Assembly (NCBI GenBank): GCA_947441065.1 | Contig: CANESI010000016.1 | Span: 1-52,713 of the forward strand | Source of the DNA: Caulobacteraceae bacterium | Lineage (GTDB): Bacteria > Pseudomonadota > Alphaproteobacteria > Caulobacterales > Caulobacteraceae | DNA: 52,713 nt | Reading direction: 5' to 3' | In this document: one piece after another, positions 7,737 through 17,115 of the stretch | How the letters are laid out: each line of letters opens with the position of its first letter | Numbering within the stretch: position 1 is the first letter of the stretch | The notes under the pieces: generated by a model | Databases searched by the model: none | What the model was told of the DNA's origin: nothing | The model's input: the letters and a program-made list of their open reading frames with translations, nothing else | Made by a program: the position numbers and the translations under genes

Positions 7737-9476
7737 TCAGCCGAAAGCCGCAGGAGCGGCGCTCACCTCATCCTCAACCCCGTCGAACTGCTTGGTCCAC
7801 TCGGCAACCTGATCATCTTCGATCTTCTTGAACAGAACCTCTGGTGCCGCGACCGCGCGGCCACGGGGTAGACTGTCCAAAAGGCCGGCATCGCTCGCCA
7901 AGGGCCAAGCCGTGACCCCCGCCTCGCCTACCGCCTCAGCAATGATGGCCGCCGAGAACGGAATGAAGGGCGAAGACAGGCGCGCATAGAGCGCAACAAG
8001 GTTGATAGCGGTCCGAACCACAACGGCGGCCCGATCCCGGTCTGTCTTGATCGCCGTCCAAGGGGCAGCGACCTGAAGATATTCATTACCCGCAACCCAC
8101 AGGGCCCGCAGGTCCTGCGCGGCCTTGCGATATTCCAAGGCCTCGAGATTGTCAGTCAGGGACGCGATCTTTTCCTGCACCGAGGCCAAAAGCGCGATCT
8201 CTAGCTCGCCCGGCTCGCCGCCATCAGGAACCGTGCCCTCCAGCTTGGTCTCATTGAACTTCAAGATGCGATTGACGAAGTTGCCGAGGACATCGGCCAG
8301 ATCGCGGTTCACCGCCGATTGGAACTGTTCCCAGGTAAAGGCCGTGTCCGAGCCTTCGGGCGCATTGGCGATCAGGTACCAGCGCCACAGGTCAGGCGGC
8401 AAAAGATCGAGCGCCGCATCCATAAAGACACCGCGACGGTTCGAGGTGGAGAACTTACCACCGTACCAGTTCAGCCAATTAAAGGCCTTGAGCTGATCAA
8501 CCAGCTTCCAAGGCTCGCCCGAGCCGAGCAGGGTCGCGGGGAAGCTGACCGTGTGGAAGGCGACATTGTCCTTGCCCATGAACTCGACATAGCGAACATC
8601 GTCCGCTCCGGCATCGGTGCGCCACCAGCTCTTCCAATCGCCGCCGGTCGCATCGGCCCATTCCTGGGTCGCGGCGATATATTCGATGGGGGCATCGAAC
8701 CAGACATAGAAGACCTTATTTTCAAAGCCCGTACGCGCCACGCCGTTATGCGCCACGGGAACACCCCAGACCAGATCGCGGGTAATGCCCCGATCAATCA
8801 GGCCCTCGTCCAGATGCTTATTGGCGATCGATTTGGCCAGTTGCGGCCAGTCCTTGCGCCCATCAATCCAGGTCCGCAGCCGATCCTGCATCTTGCTTTG
8901 CAGCAGATAGAGGTGACGCGTATCGCGCACCTCTATGTCGCGCGACCCTGAGATGGTCGAATAGGGATTGATCAGATCGGTCGGATCCAGCAACGCGCCG
9001 CAGCCGTCGCACTGGTCGCCGCGCGCCTTTTCAAAGCTGCACTTGGGACAGGTGCCCTCAACATAACGGTCAGGCAAGAACCGCTGATCGGCCAGCGAAT
9101 AGATCATCTGATCCACCCGCTCTTCGATCAGGCCTTGGGCCTCTAGGACTGAGGCGAGATGCTGGGTAAGCTCACGGTTTTGCGGTGAGGACGACCGCCC
9201 AAACCAGTCAAAGGACAGGCCAAACCGAAGGGCGATGTCCTTTTGTAACTGATGCTGCTCGGTGCAGTAATCGGCAACATCCTGACCGGCCGCCGCTGCC
9301 GCCAGTTCAGCCGGAGTGCCGTGCTCGTCCGTAGCACAGATGAACAAAGTTTCACGCCCCTGAGCCCGCTGGAACCGCGCAAAGACATCGGCTGGCAACA
9401 TCGACCCAGCCAAATTGCCCAGATGCTTGATGCCATTAATATAGGGCAGAGCCGACGTGATCAGGATACGGGACAT
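7737..9476 (-). CDS. metG: Methionyl-tRNA synthetase
   Basis: This cytoplasmic class I aminoacyl-tRNA synthetase charges tRNA-Met with methionine. The HIGH motif appears as HLGN (residues 18-21) after PYINGIK. A zinc knuckle has Cys143, Cys146, Cys156 and Cys159 (CPKC...CDGC). The KMSKS position reads KFSTS (341-345) before NRRGVF. The sequence continues through the anticodon-binding helical domain and stops at 579 aa without the C-terminal dimerisation domain seen in E. coli MetG. The start is ATG 9476. It is flanked by the kinase gene downstream and by the divergent iorA upstream (171-bp gap). The altered KFSTS loop occurs in a subset of bacterial MetRS from memory, so I read it as functional rather than decayed. 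Confidence 0.96.
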   Translation of the reverse strand: MSRILITSALPYINGIKHLGNLAGSMLPADVFARFQRAQGRETLFICATDEHGTPAELAAAAAGQDVADYCTEQHQLQKDIALRFGLSFDWFGRSSSPQNRELTQHLASVLEAQGLIEERVDQMIYSLADQRFLPDRYVEGTCPKCSFEKARGDQCDGCGALLDPTDLINPYSTISGSRDIEVRDTRHLYLLQSKMQDRLRTWIDGRKDWPQLAKSIANKHLDEGLIDRGITRDLVWGVPVAHNGVARTGFENKVFYVWFDAPIEYIAATQEWADATGGDWKSWWRTDAGADDVRYVEFMGKDNVAFHTVSFPATLLGSGEPWKLVDQLKAFNWLNWYGGKFSTSNRRGVFMDAALDLLPPDLWRWYLIANAPEGSDTAFTWEQFQSAVNRDLADVLGNFVNRILKFNETKLEGTVPDGGEPGELEIALLASVQEKIASLTDNLEALEYRKAAQDLRALWVAGNEYLQVAAPWTAIKTDRDRAAVVVRTAINLVALYARLSSPFIPFSAAIIAEAVGEAGVTAWPLASDAGLLDSLPRGRAVAAPEVLFKKIEDDQVAEWTKQFDGVEDEVSAAPAAFG

Positions 9477-9647
9477 GCAAAGGCCTCAAGCCGCCGGAGC
9501 GGCGCAACAGAAACAAGAAGCGCGTCTATAGAACCCTGCTGCAAAGACCGCAAATGTCACCTGTTGGCGATGACGGTGATCTCAGCCTATGTTACCTCTT
9601 GAGCAGGTTCGACCTCGCATCGAAACATTAGGACAGGATGATCGCCC

Positions 9648-10124
9648 ATGGCTGTGCAGTTGACCGTCAATGATGCCAAGCGGACCATTTCCGCAGAACC
9701 GGAAAAACCCCTGCTTTGGGTGCTGCGTGAAGATTTGGGCCTTCCGGGCACCAAGTTTGGCTGCGGCACGGGCCTTTGCGGGGCCTGCACGGTGATGATT
9801 GATGGCAAGACCGTCCGCGCCTGCATGACCCCGATCAGCGCCGCTGCGGGCAAGCATGTCACGACCATCGAACATGTCGCCGCAACGCCTGTTGGCAAGC
9901 GGGTCACTGAAGCCTGGGTTGAACTGGACGTGCCGCAGTGCGGCTACTGCCAAGCCGGTCAGATCATGTCGGCTACCGCCCTCTTGACCGCCCAGCCCAA
10001 GCCCGATGCCGACGCCATTGACGCGGCCATGCGGGGCAATCTCTGCCGCTGCGCCACCTATCTGCGGATCCGCAAGGCCATCCAGTCGGCTGCTAACGCA
10101 GGTTCTGAAGGGGCCAAGTCATGA
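9648..10124 (+). CDS. iorA: Isoquinoline 1-oxidoreductase-type small subunit, two [2Fe-2S] clusters
   Basis: This is the electron-transfer subunit of a xanthine-oxidase-family molybdenum hydroxylase. An N-terminal plant-ferredoxin fold carries [11 protein letters not shown] with Cys39, Cys44, Cys47 and Cys59. The C-terminal helical domain carries Cys98, Cys101, Cys133 and Cys135 ([24 protein letters not shown]). Its 158 aa is the usual length. No signal peptide is present, as expected for a subunit exported by riding with its Tat-signal partner. The stop overlaps the iorB start by 4 bp (ATGA), so the two are translationally coupled. The isoquinoline substrate name is inherited from the family; related enzymes oxidise aldehydes or other N-heterocycles. 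Confidence 0.93.
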   Translation: MAVQLTVNDAKRTISAEPEKPLLWVLREDLGLPGTKFGCGTGLCGACTVMIDGKTVRACMTPISAAAGKHVTTIEHVAATPVGKRVTEAWVELDVPQCGYCQAGQIMSATALLTAQPKPDADAIDAAMRGNLCRCATYLRIRKAIQSAANAGSEGAKS

Positions 10125-12307
10125 GCCGTTCCTCCACCCTCAACCGCCGGGCCTTCCTCACTGTTGCGCTAGCCGCTGGCACAGCCGTGACCTTCACCGC
10201 CGACATGGCGCTGGCAGCAGGAACCAAGACCAAGCCCGTCATGCTCAATGCCTTTATCCGCATTGATGCCAATAATCGCGTGACCATCGGCTCAAAGAAC
10301 CCCGAGATCGGTCAGGGCATCCGCACCATGCTGCCTATGCTGATCGCCGAAGAACTGGATGTTGACTGGTCGCAAGTGACGGTCGAGCCAACCTTGGCCA
10401 ACGAAGCCCTCTATGGGCCGCAATCAGCGGGCGGCAGTCGCTCAACCCCCGTCAACTGGATGCCCATGCGCCAAGTCGGTGCAGCGGCCCGTCAGATGCT
10501 GCTGCAAGCGGCCGCCAAGGCCTGGTCGGTCGATGCCGCAAGCCTAACCACCGCGTCTGGACAGATCCACCACAAGGCCAGCGGGCGCTCGGCTCCCTAC
10601 AGCGCCTTTATCGATCAGGCGGCGGGCCAGCCCTCGCCTAGCCTAGCCAGCGTGCCCCTGAAGGCCACGTCGGACTTCAAGATCATTGGCCAGTCCATTA
10701 CCGGCGTCGATACGCCAGACGTCGTTAAGGGCAGGGCCGTTTTCGGGATCGATGTCAGCCTGCCCGGCATGGTCTATGCGGCGATAGAGCTTTGCCCCGT
10801 CTTTGGCGGCACGCTTGCCTCGATGAACGAGGCCGCGACCAAGGCCCTGCCCGGCATTATCGCCATTGTTCCGCTCAATAGCGGCCTCATTCCTACAGGC
10901 CCCAACGATGCCGTCGCGATTGTCGCGGACAGTTGGTGGACCGCCAACAGGGCGCGCCAAACCCTCAAGGCTCAATGGAAGACAGACGGACTAACCGGCT
11001 TCTCGACGGCGGGCTATGAGCAGGCGGCAGCCGCGCTCCACAAGGGCGAGCCACTAAAGACTCTGGTCAAGGTCGGTGACGCCGGCGGAGCGATGGCCAG
11101 CGCTGCGAAAACCGTCTCCGCCCGCTACAGCTACCCCTTCATTGCCCACGCGACTCTGGAGCCTCAAAACTCTACGGCCATCTTTAGCGACGGCAAGATC
11201 GAGATCTGGGCACCGAGCCAAACCCCGGCTGCAGGAGGCGTGATGGTCGGCAAGGTCCTTGGCCTAGCGCCAGAGGCCGTCACCGTTCACATCACCAAGT
11301 CTGGTGGCGGCTTTGGACGGCGTTTGATGAACGACTATATGGTTCAGGTCGCCCAGATCGCCAAGGCGCTGCCCGGCCGTCCGGTCAAGCTGATCTTTAA
11401 TCGCGCTGACGACATGCAGCATGGCTTCTATCGCCCCGCCGGTTGGCACCAGTTCGAGGCTGGACTGGATGCCAATGGTGCGATTGTCGCCCTAAAGGAT
11501 CACTTCGTTACGCCCAGCGATAAGGGTTGGCCCGTACGCGCTGGCGATATGAGTCCGGTTGAGTTTCCCGCCAAGTTCGTGGCCAATGTGCTGTTTCGCC
11601 AGTCCATGGTGCCAACCAATATGCCGACGGGCTATCTGCGCGCACCCATGTCCAATGCGATGGCCTTTGTCTTCCAAGGCTTCCTCGATGAGGTCGCCGA
11701 GGCGGGCGGTATGGACCTGCCAGAGCTCATGCGGCGCACAATGGGCGCAGCGCGCGCGGTACCCCTCTATGATCGTGGGCCTGTGTTCGATACGGGCCGC
11801 GCACGCGGCGTGATCGACAAGGTCTGCGCCATGGCCGGTTGGACCGGACGGACCAAGGGGGCCGAAGGCAAGGGCCGAGGCTTTGGCTTCTATTTCAGCC
11901 ACTCGGGTTATTTTGCCGAGATCGTCGATATCACGGTCACCCAAGGTACTCGGATCAAGGTCGAGAAGGTCTATGTGGCCGGTGACATTGGCAGCCAGAT
12001 CATCAACCCGATGCATGCCGAGCAACAGGTTCAAGGCTCGGTCATTGACGGCCTGGCCCAAGCCATGATTGGTCAGAAGATCCAACAGGTCGATGGGGCC
12101 GTCACGCAAAAGGGCTTCGGCGACTTCCCGCTCCTTCGCATTGATGCGGCTCCCGCAGAGATCGAGGTGGCCTTTGTCAAGACCGACGTGCCTCCCACGG
12201 GCCTGGGCGAACCGGCCCTTCCGCCCGTGATCCCCGCCTTGGCCAACGCCATCTATGCGGCGACGGGCAAGAGACTGCGCGACCTGCCCCTGCGTCTTGG
12301 TGCCTAA
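10121..12307 (+). CDS. iorB: Isoquinoline 1-oxidoreductase-type large subunit, molybdopterin-binding, Tat-exported
   Basis: This 728-aa catalytic subunit binds the molybdopterin cofactor and hydroxylates its organic substrate. It begins with a twin-arginine signal ([14 protein letters not shown], residues 8-21) followed by a hydrophobic stretch and a likely cleavage after MALAA, so the holoenzyme should be periplasmic. Visible family landmarks are [10 protein letters not shown] near residue 58, SGGGFGRRL near 394, [13 protein letters not shown] near 505 and [11 protein letters not shown] near 693, whose Glu is the expected catalytic base. It lies in one run iorA-iorB-modA-modB-modC with gaps of 12 bp or less. 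This suggests coordinated synthesis of the enzyme and of the transporter that feeds molybdenum to its cofactor. No XdhC-like or MocA-like maturation gene is in the window. Real substrate unknown. Confidence 0.92.
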   Translation: MSRSSTLNRRAFLTVALAAGTAVTFTADMALAAGTKTKPVMLNAFIRIDANNRVTIGSKNPEIGQGIRTMLPMLIAEELDVDWSQVTVEPTLANEALYGPQSAGGSRSTPVNWMPMRQVGAAARQMLLQAAAKAWSVDAASLTTASGQIHHKASGRSAPYSAFIDQAAGQPSPSLASVPLKATSDFKIIGQSITGVDTPDVVKGRAVFGIDVSLPGMVYAAIELCPVFGGTLASMNEAATKALPGIIAIVPLNSGLIPTGPNDAVAIVADSWWTANRARQTLKAQWKTDGLTGFSTAGYEQAAAALHKGEPLKTLVKVGDAGGAMASAAKTVSARYSYPFIAHATLEPQNSTAIFSDGKIEIWAPSQTPAAGGVMVGKVLGLAPEAVTVHITKSGGGFGRRLMNDYMVQVAQIAKALPGRPVKLIFNRADDMQHGFYRPAGWHQFEAGLDANGAIVALKDHFVTPSDKGWPVRAGDMSPVEFPAKFVANVLFRQSMVPTNMPTGYLRAPMSNAMAFVFQGFLDEVAEAGGMDLPELMRRTMGAARAVPLYDRGPVFDTGRARGVIDKVCAMAGWTGRTKGAEGKGRGFGFYFSHSGYFAEIVDITVTQGTRIKVEKVYVAGDIGSQIINPMHAEQQVQGSVIDGLAQAMIGQKIQQVDGAVTQKGFGDFPLLRIDAAPAEIEVAFVKTDVPPTGLGEPALPPVIPALANAIYAATGKRLRDLPLRLGA

Positions 12308-12319
12308 AGGGTCAGGGGA

Positions 12320-13081
12320 ATGAAGCCTGTGGGGGTGTTGGCGCGGCTATCTGGGCTGATAGCGGTCGTCTGTGCGTTGCACATCGCCCCTGCGGCGGCA
12401 GCGACGGTGCAGATCGCCGTGGCCTCAAACTTTATGGAGCCCGCCAAAGAGATCGCGGCTGCCTTCACGGCCAAAACCGGCCATCAGGCGAACCTCAGCT
12501 TTGCCCCGTCCGGTCAGATCTTTGTTCAGTTAACCCACGGCGCACCGCTTGAAGTCTTCCTATCGGCTGATAAAGAACGCCCACAACAAGCTGAAAAGGA
12601 TGGATTTTCAGTCTTTGGCACTCGGTTTACCTACGCCGTAGGACGCTTGGTGCTCTATTCGACAAGGCCCGGATTTGTTGATGCCAATGGCAAGATACTC
12701 GCACGCGGCGACTTTGAGCATTTGGCCATAGCCGATCCCGCCATCGCCCCCTATGGGCTTGCAGCCGTCCAGAGCCTTAGAAAGCTGGGCCTCTATGATC
12801 GGCTCAAGCCTAAGATCGTGCAGGGCAGTTCCATCGCACAGACTTTCCAGTTTGTGCAAACCGGTGCCGCAGAGATCGGGTTCGTGGCCCTGTCTCAGGT
12901 GATCAATCGGCCAGAGGGTTCGCGCTGGATCGTCCCGGCCACACTCCACAGCCCCATCGATCAACAGGCGGTTCTGCTCAAGACCGGCGCGAACAACCCT
13001 GCGGCCAAGGCCTTTATGGCCTTTTTGAAAAGCGCGCCCGCCCGCGCCATCATCCGCCGCTATGGCTATGAGACCCCCTAG
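12320..13081 (+). CDS. modA: Molybdate ABC transporter, periplasmic binding protein
   Basis: ModA captures molybdate (or tungstate) in the periplasm and delivers it to ModBC. Residues 1-28 form a signal peptide ending in APAAAA. The mature protein opens with VQIAVASNFMEPAKEI, and SFAPSGQIF follows. The Ser in ASN and the Ser in PSGQ are the positions that bind the oxyanion in this family. Its 253 aa is typical. ATG 12320 lies only 1 nt from the AGGGG at 12314-12318. GTG 12329, in frame, has a better 10-nt spacing and may be the true start. The signal peptide is kept either way. The gene begins 12 bp after iorB. Confidence 0.93.
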   Translation: MKPVGVLARLSGLIAVVCALHIAPAAAATVQIAVASNFMEPAKEIAAAFTAKTGHQANLSFAPSGQIFVQLTHGAPLEVFLSADKERPQQAEKDGFSVFGTRFTYAVGRLVLYSTRPGFVDANGKILARGDFEHLAIADPAIAPYGLAAVQSLRKLGLYDRLKPKIVQGSSIAQTFQFVQTGAAEIGFVALSQVINRPEGSRWIVPATLHSPIDQQAVLLKTGANNPAAKAFMAFLKSAPARAIIRRYGYETP

Positions 13082-13084
13082 CCC

Positions 13085-13750
13085 ATGGCCGATGTGATCT
13101 GGACCACCGTGAAGCTGGCGAGCTTTACGACGCTGCTTTTGCTGGTGCTGGCGACACCGCTGGCCTGGTGGTTGGCGCGCCAGAAGGTTTGGTGGAAAGA
13201 GATCATCGCTGCCGTCGTGGCCCTGCCCATCGTTCTGCCCCCGACCGTCTTGGGTTTCTATTTGCTCCTGCTGCTCGCGCCGAGCAGTCCGTTGATGGAA
13301 CTGCTCCAACCGTTTGGCATCCAATCCCTAGCCTTCACCTTCCCCGGCCTCTTGATCGGGTCGATCGTCTATTCCCTGCCCTTCGCGGTCCAGCCGATCC
13401 GCAATGGGTTCGAAGCCATGGGGGACAGACCGATGGAGGTTGCCGCCACCTTGCGCGCGACACCCCTGAACGCCTTTTTCACCGTGGCGGTCCCACAGGC
13501 TCGCCGAGGGTTCCTGACCGCTGCCGTCTTAGTCTTTGCCCATACAGTCGGAGAGTTCGGAGTCGTTCTGATGATCGGCGGCGGCATACCGGGCCAAACG
13601 GAAGTCATTTCGGTCAAGCTCTATCAACTGGTCGAATCCCTGCAGTTTGGCGAAGCCCATAGGCTGGCAGCGGGTCTCCTCGTCTTTAGTTTTGTCGTGC
13701 TGCTGACCATGTTCCTGACCGAACGGCGCGCTCGAAAGACCGCCCCATGA
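13085..13750 (+). CDS. modB: Molybdate ABC transporter, permease
   Basis: ModB is the inner-membrane channel of the molybdate importer. The 221-aa protein has five to six membrane helices. It has the characteristic [20 protein letters not shown] segment and the cytoplasmic coupling loop [21 protein letters not shown], which is the EAA-like motif that docks on ModC. It also has [18 protein letters not shown], typical of ModB. It begins 3 bp after modA and ends with a 4-bp ATGA overlap with modC, so it is translationally coupled. Confidence 0.94.
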   Translation: MADVIWTTVKLASFTTLLLLVLATPLAWWLARQKVWWKEIIAAVVALPIVLPPTVLGFYLLLLLAPSSPLMELLQPFGIQSLAFTFPGLLIGSIVYSLPFAVQPIRNGFEAMGDRPMEVAATLRATPLNAFFTVAVPQARRGFLTAAVLVFAHTVGEFGVVLMIGGGIPGQTEVISVKLYQLVESLQFGEAHRLAAGLLVFSFVVLLTMFLTERRARKTAP

Positions 13751-14511
13751 GTGGCGTGGATGACCGAAAAGGCATTCAGGCCGAGTTCGACGGCCTGCTG
13801 GGACGCTTCCGACTCAAGGTTAGCCTGACCATTCCGCCGAAGGGGATCACGGCTCTAGTTGGTCCGTCAGGCGCGGGCAAGACCAGCCTTCTGCGGGCCA
13901 TTGCGGGCCTGACCCGCCTGCCGGGACGGGTCGTGATGGATGGCGAGGTCTGGCAAGAGGGGCGGCTCTTTGTCCCCGTGCACCAACGCGCCCTCGGCAT
14001 GGTGTTTCAAGAGTCCAGCCTGCTGAGCCATCTGTCGGTGCGGGACAATCTGCTGTTTGGCTATCGCCGCGCGCAAGGGCCCAAGACCATGAGCCTAGAT
14101 GAGGTGGTGCCGCTACTGGGGCTAGAGCCTTTGATCGGACGGTCTACCGATAATCTGTCGGGCGGCGAGCGGCAAAGGGTGGCCCTGGGCCGCGCTCTCC
14201 TATCCCAGCCGCGCCTTCTGTTGATGGACGAACCGCTCTCAAGCCTCGACGCCCAAAGCCGGGCAGAGATCTTGCCCTTTTTGGAAGCCCTCCATCGTAC
14301 CCTGTCCATTCCGGTGCTCTATGTCAGCCATGACGCCGAAGAGGTTGCACGGCTGGCCGATCACGTGGTGACGCTCAACGCAGGACAGATTGTCGGCACG
14401 CTTCAGCCCGCCACCCCAGACCCGCTCAGCCCCCTGTCCCCTAACCAGATCAGGGACCTCGCGCGCCAAGCCCTTGAGGCGGGAATTAAACCTAATCCCT
14501 CGGCACGCTGA
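13747..14511 (+). CDS. modC: Molybdate ABC transporter, ATPase, short form without TOBE domain
   Basis: ModC hydrolyses ATP to drive molybdate uptake through ModB. The motifs are Walker A GPSGAGKT (residues 39-46), Q-loop in [18 protein letters not shown], signature [16 protein letters not shown] (about 137), Walker [13 protein letters not shown] (about 157) and H-loop [10 protein letters not shown] (about 195). The protein stops at 254 aa, about 50 residues past the H-loop. Usual ModC proteins are about 350 aa and carry a C-terminal TOBE/Mop domain that binds molybdate and regulates transport. None is visible here or in the next 230 bp in any frame. The transporter may therefore lack that feedback. 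It is the last gene of the ior-mod unit. Confidence 0.92.
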   Translation: MSGVDDRKGIQAEFDGLLGRFRLKVSLTIPPKGITALVGPSGAGKTSLLRAIAGLTRLPGRVVMDGEVWQEGRLFVPVHQRALGMVFQESSLLSHLSVRDNLLFGYRRAQGPKTMSLDEVVPLLGLEPLIGRSTDNLSGGERQRVALGRALLSQPRLLLMDEPLSSLDAQSRAEILPFLEALHRTLSIPVLYVSHDAEEVARLADHVVTLNAGQIVGTLQPATPDPLSPLSPNQIRDLARQALEAGIKPNPSAR

Positions 14512-14741
14512 TCTCAGCCCCCTGCGCCATCGTGAGCGAGCTCATCGTCACGAGGACGAGACCTCGCCTCAACCGATAGACCTCCATGCCCTGACCGTAG
14601 CCCCTCGTGCCCTAAGACGACTCTCACCTCAATTTAGGCCATTAATGGACCCGATGTGATGACCTTTCACGCATCACAGTTCATTCGGCAAAATCAGCAA
14701 TCTCCTGTAGAAAGGGGCAACCCCGCACTGGAACTGTCGCA

Positions 14742-15137
14742 ATGTCCGTGATCCTCAATCTGATCTGGTTCGTCCTCGGCGGATTTGTGTCGGGATGCGC
14801 CTGGCTGCTCGCCGCCCTGTTGCTTGCGATCACCATTGTTGGCCTGCCCTGGAGCATGGCGGCCGCGCGAATTGGTCTCTTCACCTTCTTCCCCTTTGGT
14901 CAAAAGGTCGTTGATCGTGAGACCGTCACCGGTCATGGCGACCTCGGCACAGGATCTGCCGGTTTCCTGCTCAACATCATTTGGTTCGTGCTGGGCGGCT
15001 GGTACGTGGCCTTGACGCACCTGGTCATCGGCGCACTCTTGTGCCTGCCGATCATCACCATCCCCTTTGCCCTGCAGCACTTTAAGCTCGCCGGCATTGC
15101 TATGGCCCCGGTCGGCAAGACCGTCATTCCGACCTAG
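14742..15137 (+). CDS. YccF-domain inner-membrane protein
   Basis: This small 131-aa membrane protein is built from two similar halves, each starting with a near-identical ILNLIWFVLGG / LLNIIWFVLGG segment (residues about 4 and 79). About four hydrophobic helices are predicted. The duplicated motif and length match the YccF (DUF307) family. The biochemical role is not established, and the sequence adds nothing to it. It lies 230 bp after modC and 11 bp before arfB on the same strand, so it may be cotranscribed with arfB. No strong ribosome-binding site is apparent before ATG 14742. Confidence 0.88.
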   Translation: MSVILNLIWFVLGGFVSGCAWLLAALLLAITIVGLPWSMAAARIGLFTFFPFGQKVVDRETVTGHGDLGTGSAGFLLNIIWFVLGGWYVALTHLVIGALLCLPIITIPFALQHFKLAGIAMAPVGKTVIPT

Positions 15138-15148
15138 GGGACGAGGCC

Positions 15149-15571
15149 ATGATCCCCATCACAGACGCCATCAGCCTTCAAGATGACGAGCTCGACATCA
15201 CATTCATTCGCGCCTCTGGCCCCGGCGGCCAGAACGTCAATAAGGTCTCATCCGCCGTTCAACTGCGCTTTGATGCGCGGCGGTCCCGCTCCTTGCCCAA
15301 TTCTGTGAGTATTCGCCTGCAAGCGCTGGCGGGCAGTCGACTGACCCTCGAGGGGATCATCGTCATCACCGCCGATCGCTTTCGCACCCAAGCGCTCAAT
15401 CGCGCCGATGCGATAGAGAGATTAAGCGATCTGATCCGCAAGGCTGCCTATCGCCCCCCCGTGCGGCATGCGACAAAACCGACTAAGGCCTCGAAGGTCA
15501 GGCGGGTGGACTCCAAGGTTCGGCGCGGGGACTTGAAATCGACGCGCTCTCGGCCGACATCATCAGAGTGA
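15149..15571 (+). CDS. arfB: Alternative ribosome-rescue factor ArfB (ICT1/YaeJ family peptidyl-tRNA hydrolase)
   Basis: ArfB enters ribosomes stalled on truncated mRNA and hydrolyses the peptidyl-tRNA, as a backup for tmRNA. The release-factor-type catalytic GGQ lies in SGPGGQNVNKVSSAVQL (about residues 24-40). The C-terminal tail (about 105-140) is strongly basic and probably unstructured until it threads into the empty mRNA channel. The length of 140 aa is normal, and no codon-recognition domain is present, which separates it from RF1/RF2. It follows yccF by 11 bp. Confidence 0.93.
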   Translation: MIPITDAISLQDDELDITFIRASGPGGQNVNKVSSAVQLRFDARRSRSLPNSVSIRLQALAGSRLTLEGIIVITADRFRTQALNRADAIERLSDLIRKAAYRPPVRHATKPTKASKVRRVDSKVRRGDLKSTRSRPTSSE

Positions 15572-15652
15572 TCTTGCGAAATCATCGAACGGGGCTAGTC
15601 TCCGGCTTCAACGACACCCTCATCTAACCCTCGCCGGACAAGGAATAGACAC

Positions 15653-16168
15653 GTGCGTAACCCCACTGCCCTATTGGCCGCTGTTGGCCTCGCCGCCCTA
15701 CTCATTGGCTGCAGCAAGCCCGCCTCTCAGACCGAAACGGCTGAAGCCCCAGAAGCCTCTGAAGCGACAGAGGTTCAAGAGGTTGGCGAAGAGGACAAGC
15801 TCAAGATGCTGGCCTCCTTGCCTGCGCCTTACAACGCGGCCGACATGGAAAATGGCAAGCGTAAGTTCGCCCTCTGCCGCTCGTGCCACACGGTCGCCGA
15901 AGGTGGACCCAATATGACTGGCCCGAACCTCTATGGCATTTTCGGGCACAAGGCGGGGGCCCATGAGGGCTATGCCTATTCTGAGGCCCTCAAGGCTGCG
16001 GGCTATGTTTGGGATGGGGCAAACCTTGACCAGTGGATTGCCGACCCGAAGTCCATGCTGCCGGGCAATAAGATGACCTTCATGGGCGTCAAGGATGCCA
16101 AGGACCGCACCGACATCATCGCCTATCTGATGGTCGAAACCGGCGCTGCCAAGTCTGAGAGCGACTGA
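15653..16168 (+). CDS. Class I cytochrome c, lipoprotein-anchored
   Basis: This is a membrane-anchored periplasmic electron carrier of 171 aa. The lipoprotein signal ends in ALLIGC with Cys20 as the lipidated residue. An acidic linker of about 30 residues (many Glu) follows, then a single c-type domain with Cys75-Arg-Ser-Cys78-His79. The axial Met is expected in NKMTFMGV. The GPNLYGIFGHKAG and YSEALKAAGYVWD segments match mitochondrial-type cytochrome c (c-550/CycM-like). The start is GTG 15653, preceded by an AAGGAA near 15640. It could serve the cytochrome oxidase or, as a guess from position, accept electrons from the periplasmic IorAB enzyme encoded 3.3 kb upstream. No direct evidence separates these. 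Confidence 0.92.
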   Translation: MRNPTALLAAVGLAALLIGCSKPASQTETAEAPEASEATEVQEVGEEDKLKMLASLPAPYNAADMENGKRKFALCRSCHTVAEGGPNMTGPNLYGIFGHKAGAHEGYAYSEALKAAGYVWDGANLDQWIADPKSMLPGNKMTFMGVKDAKDRTDIIAYLMVETGAAKSESD

Positions 16169-16177
16169 TAGGCCTCC

Positions 16178-16203
16178 GGGTCATGGCGCAAATGCCATGG
16201 CCC
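16178..16203. terminator. Hairpin between convergent cytochrome c and tatC genes
   Basis: GGGTCATGGC and GCCATGGCCC form a 10-bp stem with one G-T pair and a 6-nt loop (GCAAAT). It sits in the 44-bp gap between two convergent stop codons. There is no clear T tract on either side. Its position and stability suggest a bidirectional terminator or an mRNA 3'-end stabiliser. Confidence 0.5.
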
Positions 16204-16212
16204 ACTTGTGGC

Positions 16213-17115
16213 CTAGGTCAGGGCAATATCTGTGCTCTCATCGCCATTTTGGGCCTTGATCCGCTTGCGCTCAATGACCCAAACGCACCAGATCGAAAGT
16301 TCGTAGAGCAGGATCAAGGGCACGGCCAAGGTGATTTGGCTGATCGGATCTGGCGGCGTGACAATGGCAGCGACCACAAATATGCCCAATATGGCATAGC
16401 GCCGTCCGCTGCGCAGAAGCTTGGATGAGACAATCCCGGCCTGCCCCAAGAGCGCCAGAATGACCGGCAACTGGAAACAGAGCCCAAAGGCCAGCACCAA
16501 GGTGGTCACGAGGGTCAGATAGTCTGACACCTTGGGCACAAGCTCGACGGTAATATTGCCCGAGCCGAAGATCTGCTGCGACAGCGAGAACCACAGAACG
16601 AACGGCAGCATGACATAATAGACCAGCGCCGCGCCCATCATGAAAAGGACCGGCGAGGCCAGCAGGAATGGCAAGAAAGCGTGGCGTTCCTTGGCATAGA
16701 GCCCTGGCGCAACAAAGCGATAGAGCTGCCAAGCGATCACCGGAAATCCGATAATCACCCCGCCAAAACCGGCCAGTTTGAGCTTGGTGAAGAAGAACTC
16801 CAGCGGTGCCGTATAGATCAGCTTCAAGTTCTGACCGATGATTGTCGGGGCCTCTTTGAATCCCATCAGCACCAACATCAGGTCAAAATAGCCGTGATCG
16901 GCACCGGTCTGTTTTTGCATGGCCAACAGTTGGGCGGCCATCTCGAAGGGATGGAGCAAGACCATATAGATCGGCTCAGCCTGACTGAAGCAGAAGATAA
17001 AGGCGACAATCAAAGCCGCGACACAGATGATCAGGCGCTGGCGCAGCTCGATCAGGTGCTCCATCAAGGGCGCGCGAGAGGCCTCAATATGGTCTTCGTC
17101 ATGGGCCGCACTCAT
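16213..17115 (-). CDS. tatC: Sec-independent protein translocase TatC
   Basis: TatC is the polytopic receptor of the twin-arginine translocon. With TatB it recognises the RR signal of folded precursors such as IorB in this window. The 300-aa protein opens with the conserved MEHLIELRQRLI (about residues 18-29). It has six predicted membrane helices and the periplasmic P-C loop segment FAPGLYAKERHAFLPFLLAS-like stretch (here FVAPGLYAKERHAFLPFL). The start ATG overlaps the tatB stop by 4 bp (ATGA). It is the last gene of tatA-tatB-tatC on the minus strand. Downstream is the convergent cytochrome c gene. Confidence 0.96.
   Translation of the reverse strand: MSAAHDEDHIEASRAPLMEHLIELRQRLIICVAALIVAFIFCFSQAEPIYMVLLHPFEMAAQLLAMQKQTGADHGYFDLMLVLMGFKEAPTIIGQNLKLIYTAPLEFFFTKLKLAGFGGVIIGFPVIAWQLYRFVAPGLYAKERHAFLPFLLASPVLFMMGAALVYYVMLPFVLWFSLSQQIFGSGNITVELVPKVSDYLTLVTTLVLAFGLCFQLPVILALLGQAGIVSSKLLRSGRRYAILGIFVVAAIVTPPDPISQITLAVPLILLYELSIWCVWVIERKRIKAQNGDESTDIALT

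Noticed and set aside
11492-12109. Long antisense frame opposite iorB
   Set aside because: It is the shadow of a GC-rich gene. The plus strand shows a complete molybdenum-hydroxylase protein through the same region.
14655-14678. TGTGATG...CATCACA inverted repeat between modC and yccF, considered as a CRP/FNR site
   Set aside because: The TGTGA and TCACA halves are 14 bp apart instead of 6, so it does not fit a CRP or FNR operator. It may be chance.
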